Shown in pieces: positions 34,524 to 43,992 of a stretch of DNA of 60,151 nucleotides. Numbering within the stretch: the stretch's first letter is position 1; each line of letters opens with the position of its first letter. Where the stretch lies: assembly GCA_910579615.1 (NCBI GenBank), contig CAJTUA010000024.1, positions 1 to 60,151 on the forward strand, read 5' to 3'. A program made the position numbers and the translations under genes. Origin of the DNA: an uncultured Lachnospiraceae bacterium. GTDB taxonomy: Bacteria; Bacillota; Clostridia; Lachnospirales; Lachnospiraceae. The notes beneath the pieces are model-generated. The model saw only the letters and a program-made list of their open reading frames with translations, had not been told where the DNA came from and did no database searches.

Positions 34524-35807
34524 TTACTGGTTTAACAACTTCTCAATCGAAACGAATTTCACGCAAAGGACAAATATCTTTGTTGCTTCCACCATCTCCT
34601 GCGGTGTCGGGAAGGTCGGCGCAATGCGGATATTGGAGTCCTTCGGGTCTTTGCCGTAAGGGTAGGTCGCCCCCGCATCGGTCAGGACAAGCCCAAGCTC
34701 CTTGCATTTTGCAACAATCGCTTTCGCGCAGCCCGGCATTGATTCAAACGAGATAAAATATCCGCCCCTCGGCTTTATCCAGTTCCCAATCCCAAGCCCT
34801 GCAAGCTCCGATTCCAAAATGCTTAACACCGCCTCGAATTTCGGGCGCAGAAGCTCGGCGTGCTTTTTCATATGCGCATTCAGCCCGTCAATATTCTTAA
34901 AGAAACGGGCATGGCGCAGCTGATTGATTTTGTCATGGCCAATAATCTGCGCCGTCATAAACTTCTTGATATACTCCATATTCGTAAGCGAGGTCGCAAT
35001 CGCGGATACACCCGAGCCCGGGAAGCTAATCTTTGATGTGGACGCAAAAATATAAACCATATCCGGATTGCCCGCTTTTTCACATTCCTCCAAAATATTT
35101 AAAATTTTATCCTGTGTATCCTCATAAATATGGTGGATGCAGTAGGCATTATCCCAGAAAATGCGGAAATCCTCCGCCTTTGGTTTTAAGTTCGCAAAGC
35201 GCCTTACCACCTCGTCCGAGTATGTAGTACCCGTCGGGTTGGAATACTTTGGCACACACCAGATTCCCTTTACCGCCTCATCATGGTTCACATATTCTTC
35301 CACCATGTCCATATCCGGTCCATCTTCCCCGAGCGGTACCGGAATCATCTCAATCCCGAAGGTCTCCGTAATCCGGAAATGCCTGTCATACCCCGGAACC
35401 GGGCACAAAAATTTCACCTTATCCAGTTTGCACCAAGGCGTGGAACCATTGACCCCGACCACCATAGAGCGGATAATCGTATCATACATAATATTTAAAC
35501 TGGAATTTCCGCAAACAATCACATTCGGCTTGTTGACTTCCATCATGTCCGCCATCAGCTGCCTGCACTCGCCAATCCCGTCCCAATCCCCGTAATTCCT
35601 TGTATCATTGCCAAGGATGGTCTTCATATCCGATTCGGAATTGATTACGTCAAGCATCGGCATCGCAATCGCCAACTGGGAAAGCCCCGGCTTGCCGCGC
35701 GCCATATTAAAGGAAAGCCCCTTTGCCTCCGCGGTCTTTAATTCCTCCTCCAAAGCTGCCTTCAACGTTAAGAGTTCCTCCCGGCTCATGTCCATGTAGG
35801 ATTTCAT
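34524..35807 (-). CDS. Aspartate aminotransferase, class I subgroup Ic type, 427 aa
   Basis: PLP-dependent enzyme of the MocR-related 'Aminotran_MocR/Asp_aminotransf' family. Visible blocks are FNMARGKPGLSQLAIAMPML, RNYGDWDG, VCGNSSLNIMYDTI, KVKFLCPVPGYDRHF, PKYSNPTGTTYSDE, FWDNAYCIHHIY and the Lys motif FASTSKISFPGSGV (Lys near 260). It is expected to exchange amino groups between aspartate and 2-oxoglutarate. The start has GGGAG 7 bases upstream and a strong promoter lies at 35870-35898. It is followed by the zinc-ribbon gene. Confidence 0.9.
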   Translation of the reverse strand: MKSYMDMSREELLTLKAALEEELKTAEAKGLSFNMARGKPGLSQLAIAMPMLDVINSESDMKTILGNDTRNYGDWDGIGECRQLMADMMEVNKPNVIVCGNSSLNIMYDTIIRSMVVGVNGSTPWCKLDKVKFLCPVPGYDRHFRITETFGIEMIPVPLGEDGPDMDMVEEYVNHDEAVKGIWCVPKYSNPTGTTYSDEVVRRFANLKPKAEDFRIFWDNAYCIHHIYEDTQDKILNILEECEKAGNPDMVYIFASTSKISFPGSGVSAIATSLTNMEYIKKFMTAQIIGHDKINQLRHARFFKNIDGLNAHMKKHAELLRPKFEAVLSILESELAGLGIGNWIKPRGGYFISFESMPGCAKAIVAKCKELGLVLTDAGATYPYGKDPKDSNIRIAPTFPTPQEMVEATKIFVLCVKFVSIEKLLNQ

Positions 35808-35869
35808 AATATAATCTCCCTTCGCTCTTTGTTCTCGTCCACTCAGATTGTCATACTTTCAACAGCTAT

Positions 35870-35898
35870 ATTATAGTGATGCCGCAATTTCCTGTCAA
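35870..35898 (-). promoter_or_regulatory. Promoter of the aspartate aminotransferase gene
   Basis: On the minus strand a perfect TTGACA (35898-35893), a 17-bp spacer and a perfect TATAAT (35875-35870). Confidence 0.92.
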
Positions 35899-36000
35899 TC
35901 AAAATTTCAAATTTCATCCGGTTCTCCCTGATTTTACAGCTGTTTTTAAATGCCGCCGGATAAATCCGCCGTCCACAGCCGCCATTGCATCATGAAATCT

Positions 36001-36741
36001 TTAGAAGCTGCCGCCCGCTAGTTTATGTGCCGCGGCCTCATCCGCCACAACGACCACATCCGGGTGCAGCTGCAGCACGGAAGCCGGAACCTTCGGGCAG
36101 ATTGCCCCTTTTACGGTCTGATAAAGCGCTTGTGCTTTATCTTCGCCGCTCACCGCAAGCAAAATCTTTTTCGCGCGCAATATCGTCCTGACTCCCATCG
36201 TGTAGGCCTGCCGCGGCACTGCCGCCGCGGACGGGAAAAACCGCTTGTTCGCCTCGATTGTCCGCCCCGCCAAATCAACCAGGTGCACGCTCCCTGCAAA
36301 GGCATCCGACGGCTCATTGAATCCGATATGCCCGTTGTGCCCAAGTCCAAGAAGCTGCAAATCAATCCCGCCAAGCGAATCAATCTGCGCCTCATAGCGC
36401 GCGCATTCCGCATCACCATCCGGATTGGTTCCATCCGGCAGGAAATGCTTCTCCGGGCGCAGGTTGACCTTGGAGAAAAAATGTTTTTCCATGAAATAAT
36501 GGTAGCTCTGCTCATCCTCCGGCGAAAGCCCATAATATTCATCAAGATTGACGGTTGTGGCACAAGAAAAATCCAAATCTCCTTTTCTGTACCAATCTGC
36601 CAGCTGCCGATAAATGCCAACCGGCGTTGCGCCTGTCGCAAGCCCCAAAACACTGTCGGGTTTTAAAATCACCTGCGCCGAAATAATATTTGCCGCCTTC
36701 CGGCTCATATCCTGGTAATCCTTCGTCAAAATGATTTTCAT
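36001..36741 (-). CDS. nagB: Glucosamine-6-phosphate deaminase, 246 aa
   Basis: Converts glucosamine-6-phosphate to fructose-6-phosphate and ammonia. It has the isomerase-deaminase pattern LGLATGATPVGIYRQLADWY (residues about 34-53), VNLDEYYGLSPEDEQSYHYF with the base-catalytic Asp-Glu region, and LLGLGHNGHIGFNEPSDAF with the active His. The start MKIILTKDYQDM has GGGAGGG 5 bases upstream; an ATG six codons earlier is less likely. It lies 51 bp after the HEAT-like gene, at the end of the long carbohydrate locus. It fits use of amino sugars released from glycans, although nagA is not in the window. Confidence 0.95.
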   Translation of the reverse strand: MKIILTKDYQDMSRKAANIISAQVILKPDSVLGLATGATPVGIYRQLADWYRKGDLDFSCATTVNLDEYYGLSPEDEQSYHYFMEKHFFSKVNLRPEKHFLPDGTNPDGDAECARYEAQIDSLGGIDLQLLGLGHNGHIGFNEPSDAFAGSVHLVDLAGRTIEANKRFFPSAAAVPRQAYTMGVRTILRAKKILLAVSGEDKAQALYQTVKGAICPKVPASVLQLHPDVVVVADEAAAHKLAGGSF

Positions 36742-36792
36742 ATTCCCTCCCAATCTCATTTTCCCTGCCGGTTTGCCACTGCCATGCCCCTG

Positions 36793-38517
36793 TCATATTT
36801 CATGCCTGCAGACATGGCTCAAATCAAATAATATGCCTTTTTTTGACTGCTCCGGGATTTTCTCCCCAACGCGCTCCAATGCTTCCCGGATTGCCTGCGC
36901 CTGCTCTACCGATACCACGCCATAAACATGTCTGCGGTGAATGCCATCCCAAACCCTGACGCGCTGTTCCTGCGAAAGCTCCCCTTCCCCATACAGCTTT
37001 AGCAAATATGGGAGCCGTTCCCAGGAAGGCTCAGACAGCAGAAGGCGAAAAAGGTAATTCCCGCACACGCTCAGACGCCGCCCGCAAAATTCCCGGTAAA
37101 GCAGCTCTGCCCCGTAATGAAGTTTGTATTTTTGAATCAGTCGGTATGCCGTTTTCGCGACTGCGGGGCGGTCATCAAACAGGAATTTCCAATAAACATT
37201 CTCCCCTTCCTCCGCTGCAAATCTTCCATAAGCCGTCAGCGCCGCCTTTGCCGTCCGTGCATCCTCCGATTCCAAAAACGGCATGACAAGACCGATTTCC
37301 TTTTTCGTTCCATGTTCCCCGATTCCGAGAAGCACAATCCACAGAAGGACAGGATGTTCCCCTTGCAAACCTGCTTCTGGTTCCGCTCCCGGCTTCCCAG
37401 ATATTTCCTGCCGCAAATCCGTTCCTAGCTTCCCTCCCGCGGATATTTCCCGCTGCAAATCCGTTCCCGGTTCCGCTCCCCTGGAAATTCCCCGCCGCAG
37501 ACACCCCAACCGCTCCACATAATATCCCAACACATCCATGTCCGTATGTGTTTCCAAAATATAGCTTGCGTATCTGCGTATCCGCCTTGAACGGTCAAGC
37601 AACATTTTCTCCAGACCCGCCCATGCGCCCTTCTCGTTCTCATAGCGAAACAACATCGCACGGTAGCGCACGAGGGCACTGGCAGAGGCAAGATACCGCC
37701 CTGCCCGCTCCTTGTCATACCCGTAATGCAAAAAAATCCCCGAAAGCAGCAGCTGTTTCCCATATCCCGTCCACTCTGCGGACAAAAGCCGTTCCATCTG
37801 CCAAAGTGGGAGCACCTTGTTCTGGCTAACCAGGCGGTAAACCGCGTTTTTTACATTAATCTCAAAATATGGCAGCCGCCCAATAAGCACTCCATCCGGG
37901 ATTTTCTGCAATTTCCCAAGCCCCTGCTCCTTTACCATCCCTTCAAGCACATGGATATGTTCCTCGTCGCGCCTGCCGGAATCCCGCACCTTCTCAAACA
38001 TCGGGAGCGCGGAAAAAAACTCCTGCGCACCGCATTCTGGCAGACGTTTTTTTGCCAGAAAGAAGGCGCTCTCACGGATTGCCCCAACCCAATCGTTCAG
38101 GCGCAGAAAAAAGAACAATAGCGAACCGTCTGCGCCATCTAAGGCTTCCATACACCACTGCCTGTCGTACCCGCACCGCATAAATGTGCCAAATTTTAAT
38201 ACCGCTTCATACTGTCCGTCCGTCAAACAGGGAAATTCCTCCCGCTGCGGTTTTTCCACTGACCATTCCAATGCATCATCCTGCGCGTACCATCCATCAT
38301 AGTAAATCCGGCATTCCTCCGACAGCCGAATCAGCTTTTTCGCGGAAATCTTTGACAACACTTCCTCGTAAACTGCCGCAATTTCCACCTGCAGCTCCCA
38401 CTCGCCCGGCAGAAGGAAAACCTTTTGCAATATATTTGCGTAGACCGCATTTCCTTTTTTCAGTTCCGGCAGTGCGGTATCCTGCACATATTCTAAAAAT
38501 CTTCTCTCCGACGACAT
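36793..38517 (-). CDS. HEAT-repeat-like helical protein, 574 aa, function unknown
   Basis: Not recognised by family. The sequence is all-helical, with about eight irregular repeats of 30-40 residues suggesting a HEAT/ARM-like solenoid (for example FLRLNDWVGAIRESAFFLAKK). It contains many Trp and Arg and no catalytic motif. Between about residues 337 and 388 lies a low-complexity block of 14-17-residue repeats (GAEPGTDLQREIS, GGKLGTDLRQEIS, GAEPEAGLQGEH) that interrupts the solenoid; the DNA at 37350-37505 is repetitive too. The start MSSERRFLEYVQD has AAAGGA 9 bases upstream. It lies between the 602-aa carbohydrate-locus protein and nagB. A scaffold role is speculation. Confidence 0.5.
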   Translation of the reverse strand: MSSERRFLEYVQDTALPELKKGNAVYANILQKVFLLPGEWELQVEIAAVYEEVLSKISAKKLIRLSEECRIYYDGWYAQDDALEWSVEKPQREEFPCLTDGQYEAVLKFGTFMRCGYDRQWCMEALDGADGSLLFFFLRLNDWVGAIRESAFFLAKKRLPECGAQEFFSALPMFEKVRDSGRRDEEHIHVLEGMVKEQGLGKLQKIPDGVLIGRLPYFEINVKNAVYRLVSQNKVLPLWQMERLLSAEWTGYGKQLLLSGIFLHYGYDKERAGRYLASASALVRYRAMLFRYENEKGAWAGLEKMLLDRSRRIRRYASYILETHTDMDVLGYYVERLGCLRRGISRGAEPGTDLQREISAGGKLGTDLRQEISGKPGAEPEAGLQGEHPVLLWIVLLGIGEHGTKKEIGLVMPFLESEDARTAKAALTAYGRFAAEEGENVYWKFLFDDRPAVAKTAYRLIQKYKLHYGAELLYREFCGRRLSVCGNYLFRLLLSEPSWERLPYLLKLYGEGELSQEQRVRVWDGIHRRHVYGVVSVEQAQAIREALERVGEKIPEQSKKGILFDLSHVCRHEI

Positions 38518-38542
38518 TTCCCCATATCCTTTCCGCCCCCTA

Positions 38543-38690
38543 AAAAACTGCTGCGGCATTCCTGTACCCTTTTCACTCCCAAAAACGCCGCAGCACTACC
38601 GCACCCTTTTCACCCCAAAAAACGCCGCGGCACTTTTGCACTCTTTTCACCCCCAAAAACCACCGCGGCATTCCCACATTTCACCGGAAA
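38543..38690. repeat. Tandem repeat, four 37-38 bp units (last partial)
   Basis: Units starting at 38543, 38581, 38618 and 38655 each read roughly AAAAACGCCGCGGCAC, then a variable few bases, then CACCCTTTTCACCCC. The block fills the 186-bp gap between the HEAT-like gene and the 602-aa protein gene. It has no open frame of its own. Confidence 0.8.
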
Positions 38691-38703
38691 AGCTCCACGC
38701 GTC

Positions 38704-40512
38704 CTACCCTTCCCACATCCCGCTTAGCCGGTTCCTGATATGTACCGTCCGGTCAAACGCCGTATAGTCCGTAAGATAAAGCGTAAACGCCCCCGGCGTC
38801 TTTTTCTCGCTGTCCTCCTTGCCCTCGGTAAAATGATGCTCCCCAAAGCACGGTCCTACCGACAGTGTATCAAAACCGTTCGTCGCCTCGATACTTCCTT
38901 CCTTTACCACCAATACCTCACTGCCGGAAAGTGGCATGTCAAACAGCGGCCCGGTCAGGAAATTTACCCCGGAAAACGCAAGCTCCATCCGCCACGGCGC
39001 ACCTTCCACACCAGAAGTCTTTACCCGGATATCCACGCCGCCTTCCACTTCCTTAACCCACACGTCAATCTGCATGTTTGGTCCTGACTTTTTCGGGCGC
39101 GAAGCATTGTCCATCTTCCACCAGTCGCTGGTAGGAGGAGCCTCCTCAAACGGAAGGTAATACCATCCCCGCATCACCTGGCGCAGATGGTATTCGCCGT
39201 CCGAAAGCCGCTCCATCTCCTCGGCCTTGAATGCCCTGTGCTCACAAAAACTGCCGCATACCTTCATTTCCAGTTTCATTGTGCCGTTATGGATGTAAAA
39301 AAAGTTCGATTTCCCCTTCATCACCGTATAGGTATAGCGCCCGCTGCGGCACCTTGCAATCCCGGAATCCCCGTAAAAGGCACGGTAATCCCCACTGCGG
39401 TAACTTTCCCGGTACTCAAGCTTCCGGTACTGCGGACAGAGCAAAAACCAAATCAGGCAGTCCGGCGCGGCAATGCGTTTCTCCCCCACCAAATCAAATA
39501 TCGTATTGCACATCTGCAAAAATTCCGGGATATCATATTTTACCCCCATCTGCAGATATTCCTTGTAATAATCCGTCGGATAAACAAGCAAATCCTTGTC
39601 AAAGCGCGTGGAATTCGCCGTGAATACACTGCCATCCGGCTCCAGGTACGTAAACATCATCCGCAGGTTGCGTATTGCATGCTGTTCGTAGGATGCATCC
39701 CCCGTAACCCTCGTGAGCAAAATCATGGCATCGTTGTTGACCCGGTTATAATTCCCGGCGGACTTTTCCGAATACTCGCCGTCCGCGTTGCAATCGATTC
39801 CTTCCTTAAGGTAGCCGTATGCCGCCGCTTCCATCTCGGGATTTGCAAAAAGCCTGCTACACGCCATTAAAATGGACGCAATCGCCCATCGGTGGTTCGG
39901 CGTGTGGAATCCTCCAAGAAGCATCCCCTTCGCACCGTCTTCTATGATTTCCCCAAGCCTTGTGCAGATTTCTTTTTCTCCTTCTTCCACTTTTTCTTTT
40001 CCGGAAATCATTCCCTTGTTTTTACATATTTTTCCTTCTTTTTTGGAAACCATTTCTTTCTTTCCACAGGCTTCCCCACTTTTTCTGGTAACTTCCCCTT
40101 CTTCCGATGAGATTTCCCCCGCTTTTCCAAACGGATATCTCCCCTGTCTGCCAAGCAGGTATTCATACACCGGCAGCAATTTTTTCAGGCAGAACGCCGT
40201 GTCCGGCGCGGAGAAAAAATTGCAGGTAATATAATCAAACAGCCCATTTTCGTGCTGCACGCCCCGGATATAGGAGAGCCCTGAAATAATCCGGTCATAA
40301 ACCTTCTTGTCATGGTAAAATACACTGTCCAGGCAACAGTACGCGGCAGTCATCGGCATCACCTGGTAAATCGCATACTTTGCCTGGACAATGCCCGTTT
40401 CGTCCTTAAACCCCCCGTACCGGGGATTGCCCTCCTCCAAAATCTGGCGCTGCATGGCGGCAATCACCCGGCGCTGCGTATCCTCTACGACTTTTTTATA
40501 ATGCTGTTCCAT
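38704..40512 (-). CDS. Probable polysaccharide-processing (alpha/alpha)-toroid protein, 602 aa
   Basis: Family not identified for certain. The N-terminal 330 residues are helical (DSVFYHDKKVYDRIISGLSY, NHRWAIASILMACSRLF, NRVNNDAMILLTRVTGDAS), like heparinase II/III-type or other glycan lyases. The C-terminal half is beta-rich with a TLYLTDYTAFDRTVHIRNRL-type end. No catalytic residues can be assigned. A lysine/glutamate low-complexity insert (about 126-182; EGEVTRKSGEACGKKEMVSKK) breaks the toroid. AAGGAG 6 bases before the ATG at 40512 decides the start; an ATG eight codons earlier abuts the stop of the preceding gene. Location within the glycosidase locus supports a carbohydrate role. Confidence 0.5.
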   Translation of the reverse strand: MEQHYKKVVEDTQRRVIAAMQRQILEEGNPRYGGFKDETGIVQAKYAIYQVMPMTAAYCCLDSVFYHDKKVYDRIISGLSYIRGVQHENGLFDYITCNFFSAPDTAFCLKKLLPVYEYLLGRQGRYPFGKAGEISSEEGEVTRKSGEACGKKEMVSKKEGKICKNKGMISGKEKVEEGEKEICTRLGEIIEDGAKGMLLGGFHTPNHRWAIASILMACSRLFANPEMEAAAYGYLKEGIDCNADGEYSEKSAGNYNRVNNDAMILLTRVTGDASYEQHAIRNLRMMFTYLEPDGSVFTANSTRFDKDLLVYPTDYYKEYLQMGVKYDIPEFLQMCNTIFDLVGEKRIAAPDCLIWFLLCPQYRKLEYRESYRSGDYRAFYGDSGIARCRSGRYTYTVMKGKSNFFYIHNGTMKLEMKVCGSFCEHRAFKAEEMERLSDGEYHLRQVMRGWYYLPFEEAPPTSDWWKMDNASRPKKSGPNMQIDVWVKEVEGGVDIRVKTSGVEGAPWRMELAFSGVNFLTGPLFDMPLSGSEVLVVKEGSIEATNGFDTLSVGPCFGEHHFTEGKEDSEKKTPGAFTLYLTDYTAFDRTVHIRNRLSGMWEG

Positions 40513-40536
40513 TGGTTTCTCCTTACTGTTTTTCAT

Positions 40537-40851
40537 TTACTGCTCCCTGGCGCTGGATACAATGGCATAAACCATCATCGCCGCCAAAACTCCCGCCGCA
40601 ATGTATAAGACCCATCCACTGCCCGAAATGAATGCCACCGCGCCAAGCAAAAGCGCAATCCCCGCCAGCAAAGACACAATCGCGGTCTGCCGGTAATGCG
40701 GCTTCTTCTCCATGTTCTCGCGCTCTTTCTTTGAGGCATATAGATAAGCATTGTTCAACAAAAATCCTTTCTCCTGGAACGAGCGGATGCTTATGGCAAG
40801 CGCCCCAATCCCCATTGCCAGCAAAATAATTGCCGTAACGATTTCTTCCAT
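40537..40851 (-). CDS. Small DUF3784-like membrane protein, 104 aa
   Basis: Three hydrophobic helices (about residues 4-22, 55-74, 78-97) are separated by a charged loop KKERENMEKKPHYRQ. The layout and the IRSFQEKGFLLNNAYLYA stretch match DUF3784-type proteins common in Clostridia. The start has GGAGGG 8 bases upstream. A candidate promoter lies at 40906-40934, so it may begin a new transcription unit or be read through from the GH38 gene. It ends right at the next gene. Function unknown. Confidence 0.7.
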   Translation of the reverse strand: MEEIVTAIILLAMGIGALAISIRSFQEKGFLLNNAYLYASKKERENMEKKPHYRQTAIVSLLAGIALLLGAVAFISGSGWVLYIAAGVLAAMMVYAIVSSAREQ

Positions 40852-40905
40852 AACGGTTCCCTCCTTTCCGCAGGTAAATTCCGCGTTATTCGGTATCCCC
40901 CTGCA

Positions 40906-40934
40906 AGTATACGTTTTTTGCTCCTATTTTACAA
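40906..40934 (-). promoter_or_regulatory. Candidate internal promoter
   Basis: On the minus strand TTGTAA (40934-40929), a 17-bp spacer and TATACT (40911-40906), in the 108-bp gap between the GH38 gene and the small membrane protein gene. It could drive the last four genes down to nagB. Confidence 0.45.
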
Positions 40935-40959
40935 CAACGCAGCCCCCAAAAGAATATGC

Positions 40960-43900
40960 TTACACAGTCAGCAACAGTGTTTTTATCTCAAACGATTTAA
41001 AATCCAACTCCGCTATGTTTCCTGCGTATGCCACTTCCTTTTGCTTTTCTTCCAGCATATTGCACTGCCATACCTTTTTTACCTTTGGCGGAAGAGCAAG
41101 CTTACAGCGCACCGCGCTTCCCATGCATTCGTACAGGCGCAGCACCACGCCGTTTTCCACATCAAAAGCAGGTTTACATGTCTCCAGGATGATATTTTCC
41201 CGGTCCAAAGAGAAGTAACTTACCTCCTCCGCCCGTTTCCCACAAAATGCGTTTTCCGCCGCATCTGCCCCCGGTTTCATCAACGGTACATTCAGCTCAT
41301 ACGCCTCACGCACCACGCCGCTGTGCAAAAATGCCCCTTCCAGCAAGTACAGCGCGTAAGTAAATTCATGCTTTCCCTGGTCCGCCTCCATATCTGGTAT
41401 GATTGGCGCGCGCAGCAGCGTTAATGCAAGGGTACTGTCCTTCGCGGATATTCCATATTTGCAGTTGTTGAGCACCGCCAGACCATTTTCCCCGTCGGAA
41501 AGCACGGCGTAGCGGTGATGGCAGTGTTCATACATATCGCGCTCGTACCTTCTTGAACGGTGTGTCGGGCGTTTTAAGTAACCGAACTGGATTTCCTCAA
41601 TCGCTTCCCTTGTGTGCACGGTTGTCGGAAACGCCACCTTCAAAAGCTTGTGCCGCTCCCGCCAGTCCACCTTCGTGCGAAATTCAATCCGGCGGCTCCC
41701 TGCCGCAAAGACAATTTCCTGCCTCCATGTAAAATACGCTTCTTCCCGGAAAACATCCAGATGGACACCGTCCGCTTCCTCGCGGATGGCAAGTGTTCCT
41801 TTTTCCCCTAACTGCGCCGGAACCTGTTCGTACATCCTGCCAATCTCCCAGGCATCATAGGCAATGTTGACATCGCGGTACAGGCAAAGTTCGTTGAGCG
41901 GGTTCGCCGCGTACTCATAGCCGCTGTGTTTATCGCAAAGGCTTAGGATTCTTCCAAGGCGGTCTACTCTCGCGCGGTAATATTCGTTTTCAACGGACAC
42001 GGTACCACTGCCATTTTCGGCCATGGCATAAACTGCCGCCTCCTTGCCGCCTTTCGGTTCTGATTCCGTCCCCTCCCCCATGCGGACATACCCGCACGGC
42101 GGAACAGAAATCCCCTGCTCCTTCCTCTGCCAGCTCAGCGAATTAAACACCGCGCATTTTCCCGCCAATTCCGAAAGCTGCGCATCCGCCAATCCAAGGC
42201 TTTCCCTGCAAACCACATCCAGAGCTTCCTCCGCCTCCTCATTGACACGGCGGATGGACGTTCCAGGCAGGATATCATGGAACTCACAGAACAAAAGCTC
42301 CTTCCACAATTTTTCCAGCCGCGCAGCGGTTTCTTTTGCCATTTTGCCCTCAAGCCGTAAAAGCCCCGCCAGAAATTCCGCCTGCCGCAGCGCGATTTCC
42401 GCCTGCCGCACCTTCTGTTTCACCCGCGCCTGTGTGGTGTAGGTTCCCCTGTGCCATGCAAGGTAAAGTTCCCCGTAATAAACATTTTCCACTGTCTGTT
42501 TGGATGCCCGTCGAAAATATTCCTCCGGACCTTCTAACTTCACCCTCGGTGCGCCCTCCAAATCACCGCAGCGCCTTAACACCTCCAACATGATTTCGGT
42601 CGGTCCTCCGCCGCCATCCCCATACCCGAACGGGAACATCATACCAGAAATTTCCTCCCGTTGGTTCCGGTCATCCTCCCAGCGTTCTATCATGCGTGCC
42701 GGGGAAAATACCGTATTGTTTTCTTTGAAAATATGGGACAGAATCCTGCTGCCGTCAATCCCCTCCCACCAGAAAATATTATAAGGGAACGGCTCGCTCT
42801 CCGGGTCCGCGCGCAAAAGCTTCTGCGTCGCGAAATAATCCACCCTGCAGCCCTTCATAATCTGGGGCAGCGCGCCCGTATAGCCGAAGGTATCCGGCAT
42901 CCACGCCACTTTGCTGTCCACGCCGAATTCTTCCCAAAACCACCGCTTCCCGTAAACAAACTGCCTTATCAGGCTCTCCCCGCCTGCCATGTTGGTATCC
43001 CCTTCCACCCACATGGCCCCATCCGGGATAAAATTCCCCTGTTTTGCCTTTTCCTTTACCATCCGGTATAAATCCGGATAATACGTTTTCAGATTTTCCA
43101 AAATAGGCGGCTCGCAGAGCAGGAATTTATACTCCGGATAGCGCTCCATCAGCGCGACCTGATTAGAGTAGGTCCTCGCCGATTTTCGTTTTGTCTCCGC
43201 GTTCGTCCACAGCCACGCCAAATCCAGGTGCGACTGCCCAAACACCGTAAACAGCGGCGCGCTTGTGCCGTTTTTCGCCTCAAGCAGCGGCTTAAGCACC
43301 TTTCTTGCACGGTGCACGCTCTGCGTCCGGAGCGGTTCTTCTAACTCAAAATCCGCCTGGTATGTAAATTCCTTTAACGCCTGTGCAACCTGCTCCCCGC
43401 GCAGGCTGCCCTCCGGAAGTGCCTTCCAGAGTTCGTACAGGGTATGGTAATCTGCGTAAGCCTGGAACATCTGCTCATTCCAGATGCCAAAGCTGCTCTC
43501 GCCGACAACACATTGCAGCCCTGGTTCTTGCGGCACCGGAAGCACATCCCTTGGGTAAATGCCGCCTCCCTCCGGCTTTGGACCATGCCCCGCGTAGGCT
43601 TCCGCGTAAACCTCAAATGCCTCCCCTGCCACGGCGGCAGGCGTAAGCTGTACATAATCATGCTGTTTATCAATGGAGCCCGCTTCCCTCCCATTGATAT
43701 AAACCAACATTTCCGGTGCCATCCCAAGGTGCAGCAATACCCGTCTGCCCGCCGTCTCCTCCGGCAGGCAGATGCGGCAGCGAAACCATCCGTACTCCCA
43801 TTTTCTCCCCCAGAAAATCCCTTCCCCAAAAGGCCGGAAGTTTCCCCTCTTTGCCTGTTCCAGGCGGATATGCTCCATGGTTGTAAAGCCCTCAAGCTCC

Positions 43901-43986
43901 ACTGCCCCGACCTTTTTGTATAAATTCGCGGCAAATGCATTCTCCCATATTTTCAGCCGTTCTTCCCACTGTCTTCCAAGCCCCAT
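40960..43986 (-). CDS. Alpha-mannosidase, glycoside hydrolase family 38, 1008 aa
   Basis: Zinc-dependent exo-enzyme removing alpha-linked mannose. The catalytic domain shows FGQSHLDLAWLWTNAETK (zinc His-Asp, about 250-265) and KVAWMPDTFGYTGALPQ (nucleophile Asp near 364), then TSIRRVNEEAE and the C-terminal beta domains. The N-terminal 200 residues resemble an N-terminal carbohydrate-binding-like beta domain. There is no signal peptide, so it is cytosolic and acts on imported oligosaccharides. It starts 6 bp after the HAD/GH105 gene. Its length and the lack of an extra domain match Firmicute GH38s. Whether the substrate is N-glycan mannose or another mannoside is not shown. Confidence 0.92.
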   Translation of the reverse strand: MGLGRQWEERLKIWENAFAANLYKKVGAVELEGFTTMEHIRLEQAKRGNFRPFGEGIFWGRKWEYGWFRCRICLPEETAGRRVLLHLGMAPEMLVYINGREAGSIDKQHDYVQLTPAAVAGEAFEVYAEAYAGHGPKPEGGGIYPRDVLPVPQEPGLQCVVGESSFGIWNEQMFQAYADYHTLYELWKALPEGSLRGEQVAQALKEFTYQADFELEEPLRTQSVHRARKVLKPLLEAKNGTSAPLFTVFGQSHLDLAWLWTNAETKRKSARTYSNQVALMERYPEYKFLLCEPPILENLKTYYPDLYRMVKEKAKQGNFIPDGAMWVEGDTNMAGGESLIRQFVYGKRWFWEEFGVDSKVAWMPDTFGYTGALPQIMKGCRVDYFATQKLLRADPESEPFPYNIFWWEGIDGSRILSHIFKENNTVFSPARMIERWEDDRNQREEISGMMFPFGYGDGGGGPTEIMLEVLRRCGDLEGAPRVKLEGPEEYFRRASKQTVENVYYGELYLAWHRGTYTTQARVKQKVRQAEIALRQAEFLAGLLRLEGKMAKETAARLEKLWKELLFCEFHDILPGTSIRRVNEEAEEALDVVCRESLGLADAQLSELAGKCAVFNSLSWQRKEQGISVPPCGYVRMGEGTESEPKGGKEAAVYAMAENGSGTVSVENEYYRARVDRLGRILSLCDKHSGYEYAANPLNELCLYRDVNIAYDAWEIGRMYEQVPAQLGEKGTLAIREEADGVHLDVFREEAYFTWRQEIVFAAGSRRIEFRTKVDWRERHKLLKVAFPTTVHTREAIEEIQFGYLKRPTHRSRRYERDMYEHCHHRYAVLSDGENGLAVLNNCKYGISAKDSTLALTLLRAPIIPDMEADQGKHEFTYALYLLEGAFLHSGVVREAYELNVPLMKPGADAAENAFCGKRAEEVSYFSLDRENIILETCKPAFDVENGVVLRLYECMGSAVRCKLALPPKVKKVWQCNMLEEKQKEVAYAGNIAELDFKSFEIKTLLLTV

Positions 43987-43992
43987 ATCTGC

